The notes beneath the pieces were generated by a model. The model ran no database searches, was not told where the DNA came from, and worked only from the letters and a program-made list of their open reading frames with translations. A program made the position numbers and the translations under genes. A stretch of 64,000 nt of DNA. Origin: Sarcophilus harrisii (taxonomy: Eukaryota > Chordata > Mammalia > Dasyuromorphia > Dasyuridae). Below are positions 1 through 11,279 of the stretch, in pieces. The DNA is taken from positions 338,460,411-338,524,410 of the forward strand of contig NC_045427.1 in assembly GCF_902635505.1 (NCBI RefSeq), written 5' to 3'. Each line of letters opens with the position of its first letter. Position 1 is the stretch's first letter.

Positions 1-86
1 GAAACACTTTTCCAATTGGTTAAATTTCAATTTTATTCTGGATCTTAGCAATATGGATGTTTTTTATCTGGAGTTTATTTAGATAT

Positions 87-569
87 TGTAATGCTGGAGA
101 AACTAAGCAAGATAGAGATTAGAGAGTATTTAATAGTTTATTAAATGGAGAGATATACTGGGACCAATGGATCATGATTTGGGCCCAGGGCTCAATGAGA
201 CTATCATCTCCAAGAATCCAGCAAACAATGGGAGTTCTCAAAGACATATATACATATGGCTCAGACACAGGGGGTAGACTGAGGTGGGGGCAGAGTCAGG
301 GTGTGGACTCTGACAGGGTGGAGTGAGTCACTGGAGATGAGATGACATAATCAGGGGGATGCACTGGAAATAGGGAGAGGCATCTGACAGCTTGGGATGG
401 GAAAAGGCATTCTGATATTCTAAAACATAAGATTTTTTATTCTTATCAAGTATTCTGATAAAGAGGGAGGGGAGGTTTTGTAGAACTGAGGAGGGAAACC
501 GAGGCAGAACTGAGTCAGGATAATTAGGGAAAATGAGTCAGGACAATAAAAGAGTACTATGGCATAACA
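87..569 (-). mobile_element. Probable solo LTR of an endogenous retrovirus
   Basis: The segment begins TGTAATG and ends ATAACA, the TG...CA form of retroviral LTRs. It is flanked by AGATAT (81-86) and ATATAT (570-575), a near-matching 6-bp pair. A TTTATT near the left end gives AATAAA on the minus strand, so the LTR probably reads on the minus strand. It lies in a TTC6 intron. Family not identified; it is treated as an old solo LTR. Confidence 0.5.
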
Positions 570-682
570 ATATATTTTGGTATTAGAGTGTGCTAGTGTT
601 TCTGGAAGTCAGCTGAGAATTTTACCAATCTCATTCTCTAGTTTTTCCTCTGTCTTCAGTGCTTCTGAACTATTTTCTTTCT

Positions 683-900
683 TTTTATATATATAATTAT
701 AACTTTTTATTGACAACTATTTTCTTTTTGAAAAAAATTACAAGTAAAATTAATTTTTTAACATTTTTTAAATGTTGAAGTTCAAATTCTTTCTCTTTCT
801 CTTCTTCCACCTCATCAAGAAGGCAAATAATTTTATATAGGTTGTGCATGTATACAAAATAAACAAGAAAGATGTTAAGAAGATGAACAGAATTTTAGAA
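683..900 (-). mobile_element. Old LINE-1 3' UTR fragments
   Basis: Positions 698-715 are the reverse complement of the LINE-1 tail motif seen in several copies of this window (TCAATAAAAAGTTA). The following 750-900 resembles the reverse complement of an older marsupial LINE-1 3' UTR, with a pyrimidine-rich block and the words 'tcatcaagaaggcaa'. Two separate small fragments may be present. A short GATA-type simple repeat follows at 921-945. Confidence 0.5.
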
Positions 901-939
901 AAGTTAGACATGGTTGACCTGATAGATAGATAGATAGAC

Positions 940-2080
940 AGACAGATAAATGGAGAATATTGATGAAAAATAAAGAAGTATATTATTTCTCAGCACCTTT
1001 ACAAAAATTGACCATGTATTAAAATATAAAAACTGCACAAAAACAGGAAAGCAAAAATAATAAGTGCATCTTTTTTCTGACCATAACACATTTAAAAATA
1101 AAAGGGTATACAAAAAAATTTGTAAACTAAACAAGCTTATCCTAAAGAATGGGTTGGTCAAAGTACAAATCATAGAAATAAGTTAATCATTTCATTAAAG
1201 ATGGGGACATCAATGAGATAACATACCAAAATTTCTGGGATACTAACCTAGAAGCATTGAGAGAGAAATATGTATCTCTAAATACATACATCAATAAAAG
1301 AGAAAAAGAACATATCATTGAATTGGGTGTGTAATTAAAAAAAGACTAGAAAGTCAACAAATAACACCACAATAATTAACAACAATTAAATACTATAATA
1401 GAAATGAATGAAGAAGAAATTATTAGGGGCAATTTTACTTAACTACATACCAATAAAACTGACAACATATATGAAAACAATGAATATTTAATCTGGAAGA
1501 GAAAATATTATACTTAACTCTATCTGTGAAAAATAAATAGAAAAAATAAATTAACTCCCAGAGGGGGTTAGGGATAACAGGACTACCTGGAGTTACAAAT
1601 CAACTCTTATCAAACATTTAAAGAATAATTAATAAATACTAGCAAAGAGATTACAGCAATATATAATAAAGATCATATGCTATTAACAGATTGGTTCATG
1701 CCAAGACTGCAGATTTGATTCAATATAAGAAAAACTATAAGGGTATTAATCAAATCAAATTGAAAACAAAAACAAAAATCACATTTCAATAGATGCACAA
1801 AACAGTATTTGACAAAACACAACGAATATTCCAATTTAAAAAATAGCAAGCTGAAAATAAATTTTGCCTTAAAATGATAATACTATTTATCTAAAATCAA
1901 CTGCTAGCATTATCTATAATGGATTCAAAGCATAGGGCTTATCAATAAAATTAAGAGTCCTTTATCACCATTAATGTTCAGTATCATGTTAGAAATTCTG
2001 GCTAGAGCAATAAAACAAAAACAAAAACAAAAAAAGAAAAGAAATTGAAGGAATAAGCATAGGCAATAAAGTTATGTATT
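940..2080 (+). mobile_element. Degenerate LINE-1 ORF2 fragment (endonuclease end to reverse transcriptase)
   Basis: The DNA aligns by eye with ORF2 of the better LINE-1 copies in this window: the block around 1210-1240 (caatgagataacataccaaa) and the reverse-transcriptase palm region with 'tcaatagatgcacaaaa' (about 1787) and 'tcaccattaatgttcagtat' (1965). Many small changes leave no long reading frame. It sits in a TTC6 intron on the same strand as the gene. A plain, old, inactive LINE fragment. Confidence 0.7.
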
Positions 2081-2194
2081 TGTTAACATGGGTTTTTCTT
2101 TTTTCTTTTTCCAAAGCGGGGAGGAGATGGGATAAAGAAAAAAAAGATTTTTTTGTTCACTGAAGAAAAATTTCAATTTATTAAGAAGCATTGG

Positions 2195-2425
2195 ATTCCT
2201 CCAGATAAGTGGTCCAGTGGAATAAATTCTGTATCTGAAGTTAGAATGATCTGAGTTCAAATCCAGTCTGAGACATTTATTAGCTGCATATCTTTGGGCA
2301 AAACATTTCAATCCCCTTCATCATTCTCAGTTATAAAATGGGGATCAGAATAGCACTTATATTCAAAGATTCAAAGATATCTCATTTGATAATATTTGCA
2401 AAGCACTTAATAAAAATGCTTATTC
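2195..2425 (+). repeat. tRNA-derived marsupial SINE (MAR1/Mon1-like)
   Basis: Contains the B-box-like word 'gagttcaaatccagtctgag', the 'ctgcatatctttgggcaaaa' block, the 'gttataaaatggggat' block and 'atttgcaaagcacttaataaa', in the order typical of marsupial CORE-type SINEs. Family name from memory; not searched. Confidence 0.65.
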
Positions 2426-2938
2426 TCTTTATGACTTTGCAATTCTAGTAAATTCAATGCAATGCAATAACATCAGTTTCGCACAGTAAGCTGTGAATGC
2501 AACCACTTAACACCTGAAATGGACAAAAAATTTAACAGTTAATTGTTTCTGTTTCTTGTTCCCTTTTCATCCTATAAAAAAATGCTTGAGGGAACTCAAT
2601 TGATCCAGGGTCCCCTAATTATCTCCCTATTATATTTATATGGAAAAACTTTCCAAGATTCTTTGCAATTCTAAAGTTCTATGATTCTAAATGTTATAGA
2701 GATGTGAAATTCCTCAGCATTTTTTATTCTTTTTTTTTACATGCATTTGTCATTGTAAAGCACAGCTAAGTCATATCTAGTCATGTGGTTTAGAACCTGA
2801 TTTGGAATTTTCTTTCTCTTACTTAGGAATTGTATTCATATGCAAAAGAATTTTCCCCCCTTACTTTTTAGAGATTTTCCCTCCTTTAGAGGAAATGCTA
2901 AAATGCTACATAGCCTTTATTATTTGTATATTTTGTAG

Positions 2939-3164
2939 GCCAGTGATTTCTACTCCAAGGCATTGCAATTTGACCCACTAAATGATTCTGCAGTTTTGAA
3001 CCGAGCTATCACAAATATAATACTACAGAAATTTGAAGAAGCAAAACAAGATTTTATAAAGGCAATACATCTCTGTCCTTTTTGGGCTGCAGTGTATTAT
3101 AATAAGGCACACTTATACTACTGTTTACAACAATATGAGACAGCTGAAGAGGATCTTAGTAAAG
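2939..3164 (+). CDS. TTC6: TTC6, penultimate coding exon (TPR repeats)
   Basis: Internal exon of tetratricopeptide repeat protein 6. The exon starts after a TTTTGTAG acceptor (AG at 2937-2938) in phase 0 and ends at AAAG|GTATAT (donor at 3165), leaving one base of a split codon. The 75 complete codons run from ASDFYSKALQFD to YETAEEDLSK and hold two tetratricopeptide repeats, helix-turn-helix units with the small/large residue pattern (NRA...FEEAKQDFIKAI...P and YNKAHLYY...YETAEEDLSKA) used for protein-protein contacts. Identity rests on the TPR pattern, the clean splice sites and the position just upstream of SSTR1, where mammals carry TTC6. Upstream exons lie outside the window. Function of TTC6 is poorly known. 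Confidence 0.88.
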
Positions 3165-3298
3165 GTATATGTAGATTTTTTTATTTCCTAGTAAAATTGA
3201 GATGATTGATATGATTGAAATTATATTAAAAACAAGAAGAATTAATTACCTAAAGACGTGAAAATAAAATAAATTATAAATAGTATTAGTTCCATAAT

Positions 3299-3890
3299 TG
3301 CATCAATAGGATGAGGTCTAGTGGCAGTCAAGAGAGTTGTGGAAATCCCCCTTTGGTCAGTGCAGGTCCTTCATGAAAGAATTCAAGAAACCAAAGAGTT
3401 TTAAGTGGCAAAAATGGAAGTTTATTGTTGGAGGAGAAGTCAGCTTTGCTAGAAAAACTGACTTCTTCATTGACAAAATCCTATTAGGGAAATGGAGGCT
3501 GGCACCGAGAAGAGAATGTCTTCTCAGTGAACAGGAGTGCTGGCAGGCAGCTATGCCCTACTCCAGACTTCTGCAAGGATTAGAAGTTTAGAAATATCCT
3601 TTAATAAGAAAATGTGAGGCTCAGGTTTCAGGTTGAAAAGAAAGCCAAAGTCGCCAGACCTAGATCTCCAGTTGAATGGAAATCACTTTTTGAAGGCTTC
3701 TGGAATTTCTGCATCAATAGGATGATTTGCCTTAGAAAAGGCCCAGCCAGGAGCATATACTCTCATAGACTCTCTGGAGTCTGGGGATGGGGAAGTCAGG
3801 AATCAAAGGGGACATAATTTCAGTGTTAATTTTACAGATCAAAAGGGAACACAGTTTCACACCCCCATCAAATATATTTTTTCCATGTTA
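3299..3890. repeat. Unclassified repeat, possible ERV LTR, in the last TTC6 intron
   Basis: GC-richer block with LTR-like traits: TTTATTG at about 3420 (AATAAA on the minus strand) and a boundary near 3890 where the base composition changes. A 15-bp word (gcatcaataggatga) occurs at 3299-3313 and again at 3711-3725. The open frames here look fortuitous. Family not recognised. Confidence 0.3.
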
Positions 3891-5684
3891 ACATCCTAAT
3901 TCAGAGAATCAGCATGATGAAACATTTATAGTACTTTTAATAATCAAGCCTCTATAAATTCTTGTTTTGATATTTCATCATGGTGTTGAGGTAAACTCTG
4001 GGTTCTCAAAGTGTGCCAACAAAGCCCAAACTCTGGTTGGTCCTGCCACATAATAAAAAAATTTTAATACAGCCCTAAATATGTTTCCCAAAGACTAGCA
4101 TCACTAAATGTGCAAACATTCATCTCTAATATGGAATTTTATGGTAATGACAATCTAGTGAAAATAAAAAAGTGCACTCAGACTTTTTGTGTTCCTCTTT
4201 TCTTTCTGCATTAGTTATGTCAAAGTGGCAGAAAGAAGGACAAATTGTGATAATCTCTTTCTTAAAACTATCAGTAAGAACTAAATAAATATTAGATTTT
4301 TGTCCATTAACCAAAGACCAAATATAGCAACTTAAAAATTTTGAGATTACACTATTGAGTGAAACCAGAAAATAAACAAAATAGTAGTTAAATAGAAAGA
4401 GGTATCAGAGATTCTTTCTAACAAGCAAATAAAGGAATTGATTTAACTATATTACAAAACATCAAGAAACCTTATTTTATATAATTCACAGTCTTATATT
4501 GTTCATTATAAACAGTTTGTAAGAATATTGTCATGGAAGTGACAGTTATACACCAACATAATGGTAGCTTATGCATCAGCATTTATGTTGCAGAGAATGA
4601 GGAGATAGAGATATGAAGATATGAATGATATGAAGAATTTCTTTTTTTTCCCTAAGAATATATTGATGTCAATGCCTTTGGCCTATTTAACACTTTCTGT
4701 TGACATTATGACTGCCACTTATTTCCACATACAGTTTTTCTAGGCCTTAGACATTTTAAGTCATAATTAATAATTATCTATAGGAAGACCTAACTCAGCA
4801 GACTCAAAGAATGATTCTATTTAGGTTGATACTTTTTATGGATTTTTAAAAAAAGAAATTTTGAAGAAAGTTATGATGAAGAGAATTGTGGAATTAAAAA
4901 AAAAAAAAAGTCTGGTGTTCCCCCGAGGTAGCTTTTTATACTAACTTAACAGTCACAGAAACCATACATGGGGAGGGACCCTCACAATAGTTTTTATTAT
5001 TTATTTTGAATTATTGCAAATTTCTAAAATATTAGACATACTATTATTCAAATTAAGTAGATCAAAATTAAAAGCATATATAAATGATTTTTAGATCATT
5101 AGCAGATTTCATAGCATGGGTCCATTTTAAACCTAGTATTAGGCCATTTCCCTAAAAAATAATATCTTTTTGAAAGTAAAATGATGTGTAGATATTCATT
5201 GAGAAAAAACACTAAATATATAGGTATTCACTAAGAAATAACACTAATACAGAGTGCTTAGGTTTTATATAAGTTTAATTTTTTTTGAAAATATATCTTT
5301 TATTTACATAAATATAAGACTTGAATTCAGAGATAAGATTGCTTTATCCTTAAACTTTTTTTTAAAAACCTCTCCATATTTTTGATCCCTCAAAAAACAT
5401 CTTCTTAAAGTTTATATATTTGCTCAAGAATCAAGTATCTGCATTCTAAATAAAATGTTAGGTTTTAAAAGATTGTAAACTCTAATTTTGCCAATTAAAT
5501 GTTAGAATAAAATGCAGATATATACCATAGCAAAATAAATTCAACACCCATAGAAAATTTGTTGAAATGTTATTTCAGTAGTAGTGATATTTAAATTTTA
5601 AAGTAATTTATAAAGTCCAAAAAATGACAATTTTTAAATTAATGGAATAAAATAAATTTTGAAACATATTATTGTCTTTTGCAG
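3891..5684. other. Rest of last TTC6 intron
   Basis: AT-rich intron sequence with an A-run (about 4895-4910) and no feature I can assign. It ends at the TTTTGCAG acceptor (AG at 5683-5684). Confidence 0.6.
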
Positions 5685-5818
5685 CTTTATCATTACAACC
5701 TAATGATCATCTGGCATATAAACTTAGAGCAGACGTTCATGGAAAAATGGGTATGATGGAAGAAGCTTTGAAGGATTACAACCAATCACTCGACCTTCAA
5801 GAATTTGCTAAAGTTTAG
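5685..5818 (+). CDS. TTC6: TTC6, last coding exon and stop
   Basis: Terminal coding exon. Joining the single G left by the previous exon to CT restores an Ala codon, and the frame continues ALSLQPNDHLAYKLRADV to LQEFAKV and a TAG stop at 5816-5818. It completes the second visible TPR and supplies a third (AYKLRADVHGKMGMMEEALK...YNQSLDL) that caps the protein. The split-codon match at the intron is strong evidence that the two exons belong together. The protein ends only a few residues after the last TPR helix, so no further C-terminal domain exists. Confidence 0.88.
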
Positions 5819-6260
5819 ATTAGGCAGTTTGATTTGGCGATGCAAAATACCACAGAGAAACACCAGCCTTTCTTCTCTAATCTAAAATCTGTTTTTGAAA
5901 AATATGAATTTGTATCACTATTGAGTGATTTTTAAATTTTCATATAATTATCAAAATAATTTGCAGCTTAATATTTATTCCATCCTTTGATTTTTAAATT
6001 ACTAGATTATCAGTTACATATGTTTGTCAAGCCCAAATAACTGAATTCTTGATGGCATTTAATTACTGCTCTGTCTTAAGAACACTAAATTATTGAAGAA
6101 TTAGGAATTTATTTTTAAAGCAGAAATTTAACCTATTATACTTAACCAGTCATATGTCTGTAAGAAAAAAAAGTATCATATCTTAAAGGAGCCAAATAGT
6201 AATATTTTCACAAGAGTTTAATTTCTCTTTAAATAAAAATGAACTTCTTGACTTAAAAAA
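5819..6260 (+). other. TTC6: TTC6 3' UTR
   Basis: Sequence after the TAG stop, AT-rich, with a canonical AATAAA at 6232-6237 and an A-rich stretch at 6253-6264. Transcript end near 6255 is inferred; no transcript data. Confidence 0.55.
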
Positions 6261-8370
6261 AAAAGAACTTTGAGTTTGGGGAAATTACTTTTTTTTTTCC
6301 TTATTGTCCATAATAATGTACATTACATACATCTTTTCAATGGCATATGTATTCTCCAAATGTACTGTTGTAAACAAAATTTTCCTTGAACATATTAATT
6401 TATGGAAACATTCTTCTGATGAACTTATGTTTCTTAAGGGTTCACATACCTTATTTCTTTCAGACAACCTAGTGCCATAAGATACATCATATAAATGTAG
6501 TCAACATCAGTACTCTATCTTCCTGCCTTAAATATTCATCCATACACCCATATTGTGTGTGTATATATACATATATATTTGCATCAAAACAAGCACTTCC
6601 TAAGAGTTATCTGTTTCTTTTACTTAGAATTTCTTTTCTGAAATGAATGCCTAAGAGGTTTCCCAAAGTCTTCTAGGAACTTCCTTTTATCTTATTGGTG
6701 ATGACAAATTTGCTACTATTGTAGTGAGTTTACTTTAACTCTCAAGGAATGAGTAGATGAGACAAATGTTAAAATTCCTTTTCTACTTCCTATTTTTATT
6801 TCTATGGGCTTATATTCTCCCTACTTTAAGTGCCTGATCAACATTCTTAAAGTAAATTATGTTCATCCACCTCCCATGCTAGTTAGTCAATCACAACATC
6901 ATAGTGGCAGCATGAGAAAATAAATTTTTATTTTTTTTCTTTGTGGAGATACTTGTTTAAATTTCTTTTCTTAGTATTCTTATCAAACCAATAATGTATC
7001 TATTCAAAACAGGTTTTCAATTTCTTGCAAGTAGGAGTGAATCAATTCCATTACATAACTACTAATTTCCAAGAGTTGGCAAGGCATTACATAAAGACAA
7101 GCAATTGTTATTTAAAAATTATATAACTTTTGCTTTAACTGCTAAAAGATAATGATTATGATTCAATTTTTGTTATAAGAGTATTAAAGCTATAAGAAAG
7201 TATCAAATCATGGCTTCGTTAGGAAAAAGATATCTAATGTCACAGGTATAGCCAGCAGATCATATCCATTCCCTGTGACCTTTAACATTTACTTTAATAA
7301 CTCCCTAAGTGGTTTCAAATTTGTCATCTATTTATTGAGATGCTAGCTAAGTGTGTCTGGGTTTTTTGGATTCTTGGCAGAAGTGAAGTGCATCCATGAG
7401 ACTTTGATTCTGAATCTCTCTTGTAATGTCAAGTATTCAGCTTCTCATTGGTTCTATATATATATATATATATATAATATACAGTAGGTAGCTGGTATAC
7501 TCATAATACTCAGAAATGGGCCATATTAAACTTGGACTAGTTTTTCATAACTGGACGCTGATTTAAGTTTTCCATAAAATCAATCTAAAGTGTTGTTATC
7601 ACAAAAGATATCAATCTCCAGAAACAGTCGTCCTAGAGTTCATCAGTGTATTAATGTATTGAAACTTGGCTTTGAAATTGTAGGGAATGGGAAGCCAGAA
7701 GAAATCTGACATCTTGCATGCCAGTAGGTAGAAGATGATATGAACAGAGTTAATTTTGACCTCTAGATACTGGCCCTGCCTTCCTTCCTTCACAACTCTA
7801 GTAGAATTTTGGAAAATGGGACACTTGTTCTGTGCCCACTTAAGGAAAATGAGACAGGAGAGACAGAGGCTTGAGCATCCTATTGCTAAGATGTAGTGTT
7901 TATTCACATTGTTGGCCTCCTGAAGGAATCTTCTCAATATTATCTGTCCATATCTGATTTTTTCTAAAAATTCCAATGGACTCCTATTTCTTCTTCTTCT
8001 TTTTTTTTTTTTTTTTGGCTTCTATTTCTGTTAAAAATATAACCTCTTTGACAATAAGAATGGGTTTCATTCTTTGTACTTGTATCTGGAGAGCCTAATA
8101 AAATGCTTAGATTAATATAGAAACTTAATTAATATATTGATTTATTGATCATGCAATTAATGATAGTACAAATAGAGAATTGGGAATGGGGTTGTGACTT
8201 CTTTGAAGAAAAAGACATTTTGTCTCTATCAACTAAAGAGAGACACAAAACAAGGTTGACTCTACATCATGTTTGTATTTTCCAAAATTGAGAGAGATTA
8301 CTGTGAACATCTCCCTGAAGGAAATGCAAGTTTCTCATAAATAGAACATATATGTGTATGTATGATCATT
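6261..8370. other. TTC6-SSTR1 intergenic region, left part
   Basis: No gene seen. Contains a TA microsatellite (about 7457-7477), a poly-T run (about 7998-8018) and a GC-richer block at 7600-7980 that carries a 121-codon minus-strand frame without recognisable domains. That block has TTTATTC (minus AATAAA) near 7889, so it may be an LTR; not assigned. Confidence 0.5.
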
Positions 8371-8371
8371 T

Positions 8372-8525
8372 TCTTTTTATTTATTTTTTTTAAAAATAAT
8401 TATAACTTTTTATTGACAGAACACATGCCTGGGTAATTTTTTACAACATTATCCCTTGCACTCACTTCTGTTCTGACTTTTCCCTTCCCTCCCTCCACCC
8501 TTTCCCAGATGGCAAGCAGTCCTTG
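8372..8525 (-). mobile_element. LINE-1 3' end, short 5'-truncated copy
   Basis: Reverse complement of the LINE-1 tail: a T-rich block (poly-A), then 'aactttttattgacagaa' and 'cctgggtaattttttacaac', then the C-rich stretch matching the G-rich 3' UTR motif 'atctaggggaggg'. Only about 150 bp remain. Confidence 0.75.
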
Positions 8526-8984
8526 TATCATCATTTTCATACTTTTAGACCAAAGGTTCTTAACATTTTTGTGTGTGTTGTGGATTCCTCTGGCCCATCA
8601 GTGTAGCCTATTGTCCCTTTCTTATAATAATGTTTTAAGAACCATAAAATAAAATATATAGGATTTACACAAGAAACTGAAAAAAAAAAAAAAAAGAGTC
8701 TGAGAGAGGTAAGTTTCAATGGCTGCCAAAAGGAGAGAAGGAAAAATCAAGGAAAAAGACTTAGCAGAGTCTGTCTGTATGGAAAGTCTTTGTGGTAAAG
8801 ACCTTGATATATTGTCAAAGTTAAAATTTATAAGAAACAAAAGAGCTGGAAGAGTTTGGACCTTCTTTTCCCACTTCCCTTTGGAAGAAAACTAGGTAAA
8901 TTTGAGACAAATGAAGTTAGAAACATACAGGAGTCACTTTTTATTCATTTAGTTTGCTCATAGAATTGCAGCACCATGTGAAGG

Positions 8985-9007
8985 GTGTCTCAAAACTTTT
9001 GAGACAC
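8985..9007. repeat. Perfect 23-bp palindrome
   Basis: GTGTCTCAAAA and its exact reverse complement flank a single C at 8996. It could be the fused termini of a small mariner-type miniature element, since 'gggtgtctcaaaa' resembles some terminal repeats; this is inference. Confidence 0.5.
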
Positions 9008-9009
9008 TA

Positions 9010-9232
9010 TAGAGTCAGAAAGAAAACTTATTAGTAACATAGCCCAGACCCCTCATTTTACCAATGAAGAACCTAAGGATCATAAATGTTAATTAAGTGA
9101 CTTGCCCAAGATCACATAGGCATTAAATGTTTGAGTTGGAATTTGAATTCGTATCTCACTTGAATCCAAGTTCAGCACTCCAAAGGTCTTTATACTTTTT
9201 AATACACCATACTGCTTCAGCTATATAATCTT
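9010..9232 (+). repeat. MIR-like SINE
   Basis: Shows the MIR core order: 'cattttaccaatgaagaac', 'aagtgacttgcccaagatc' and 'acataggcattaaatg', then 'gaatttgaattcg' and a final 'ttcagcactcc'. Old and diverged. Confidence 0.65.
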
Positions 9233-10860
9233 TATTTGCACAAAGAGCCACCTGAATACAAATCCAGAAACTTCAGTGAAACATCCTGTGTCTTCATCAA
9301 ATGTGATATTTTATGTAACAATGTATGCAAAGCATATGATCAGAATGTCACTATCATTATTAGCAGTAGTAGTAGAGCATTAAAAAGGAGCTAACTCTTC
9401 CTTCCCCCAAAACATGGAAGGCACAGATTCCAGAGAGTTTCATGATATGCATTCTTGAAATGTATTCATAAAATAGATTCATAAAATGTTGCATGAAAAA
9501 CTATTCTTTTCCCAACTATCCATCTTGTCATCTTCTCTCTGCTCTATAGGAAATTTTTTTTCCTTATATGTCTTTATACTCATCACCCCACTCACATTCA
9601 ATTCAGGAACCACTTCCTATGTGCTCTCCATAGTAACTCCATAGAAGCATAGAGTGCAACTCCATAGAAGCTCTCCAGACCTTCAAATTGCCTTGTCTTA
9701 TGCTTGTGCACATTTTGTATCTCTCTAGTAGAATGTTCTTCAGAACAGAAATTGTTTTGGTTTACAGTATACATGCACAAAATCAAATCCAGAGTATGAA
9801 ATTAATATTTCCTGAACTGAAGTCCGAAGTCTTTATTGTGCTACAAAGTATAGTCAGAGCACAGCCATATGACCCTCTAAATTTTCACTGAAAATCAGGA
9901 TGGATTTCCAGTAGCACCCAGAACACTCCAGAGGGAGCCCGACGTCCCATTTCAACCTAATTGTGTGTCTTCAAGACTTTGAAAACAGGTTTTTGGTTTG
10001 TTTTATTTTATTTGCCATGATTTCTTCCTATTCCTAAACATGTGGCCTGATTCCTATTATTGAAACATTTTCTTCTTTTAAAAAATAAATTATTTTGGCT
10101 TTACATAACGCTGGATCTTATACAAATTTTGTGGTTGAGGGTGTGTTTGTGTGTCTGTATATCTGTGTGTCTATATTTGCAGCAGTACCAGCCTGCCAAA
10201 CTGCATAAGTACTGAAGGGAGAGAGGAGGAGGTGAGGAAAAAAGGATCGTTTTAGGTTCTATAGCATTGTGAATCTGAAAAAAGCTTATAAGGCAGCACG
10301 TGTCTTTTGAATTGATCACCTGATGTTTGTATCCCAGCAGCGGCTTAAAGAGGTAAGGAATATTGAGTTGTTGCTCTCAGTATGCTATTTCAGGTGAGGT
10401 TCAGAGAGAAAAATAAGCCGTAGAGAGCAGGCAGTGAGAAGGGGCAGACTAAGAACTATCACTAAACACAGGGCAGTGAATATATCCGAGGTCCCATCTG
10501 AGTTTACAAGGCAAAATCTGAGGGAAAAGATAGGATAGATTGGGTGGGGCTTTAGAGATCTGTCTCTGTAAACTTTGGCTGTCACAAGCATCCATGACAG
10601 AAGAGCTAGGTATAAGATCTGCAGTGCTTCTTTACTGAGCCATCGGTAGCCCTCCAATTATGTGAGGCAACTTCCCAGTTTCGATTAGAGATTGAGAAAA
10701 GTGAAGTGAAGATAGAGTTGGGTTTGGTTTAGCAAGGCGCCTACCTCTGTGGGACAGTGATAGAAACAAGGTCTCACTTCATATAGATCTGTTTCTGGAG
10801 CTAGGAAGAAAAAAATAAAAGGGCAAAAAGCAGAGAAACTGGAGTAGAAACGGAATATAA
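9233..10860. other. Upstream flank of SSTR1
   Basis: No gene or classified repeat seen. Base composition becomes less AT-rich toward SSTR1 (from about 10100). A TG-rich tract lies at 10141-10170. Open frames here are short and lack domains. Promoter elements probably lie near the right end but no TATA box or clear CpG island could be fixed by eye. Confidence 0.45.
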
Positions 10861-11069
10861 CTATATCGACCGCCACCCCCTTTTTTATCCCTTTCCTTTT
10901 AGTAGTTGCTGACGTGCTAGAGTCTATTAATCATTCACCAGCACCAGAGCCTCTCCAATTAATCTTCTGTAGTTTGGTTCTTCAGGCAGCCTTCTTTCCT
11001 CTCCTCAACCTATTCTGCTGCCTAGAATCCCAGAAAATCAGACTGCAACGCGCGAACAAGACCTCGGCA

Positions 11070-11144
11070 ATGAGCCCCGCCGCCAGCCCGAGGCTAAACT
11101 GCATTTCGAGCTCCAGTCTCTCTCACCTTGAGTTACAACGGTAA
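11070..11144 (+). CDS. Candidate upstream ORF in the SSTR1 5' leader
   Basis: ATG at 11070 with G at -3 opens a 24-codon frame ending at TAA 11142-11144. It is the only upstream ATG between here and the SSTR1 start at 11280, leaving a 135-bp gap for reinitiation. If the transcript starts further upstream, ribosomes would meet it first. Peptide MSPAASPRLNC... has no known motif. Whether it is in the mature mRNA is unknown. Confidence 0.35.
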   Translation: MSPAASPRLNCISSSSLSHLELQR

Positions 11145-11279
11145 CCTGAAGGAGGTGAAGAAACAATCTGGAAAGTGGAAGCTCCCAAAAGCAACGGGAC
11201 CGACTGCTGGGGCATTAGGGGAGGACCATTAGGGATTAGGAAGAGAGCTTCTCAGGCCGCCCCTGCTGCCCAAGCCGAA

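Noticed and set aside
7611-7976. 121-codon minus-strand frame
   Set aside because: No domain, no splice or promoter context, and it lies in a block that looks like an LTR.
11175-11279. N-terminal extension of SSTR1 from an upstream GTG (35 extra residues)
   Set aside because: No ATG in the extension, and the residue after it aligns exactly with the known mammalian start MFPN(D/G)TAS.
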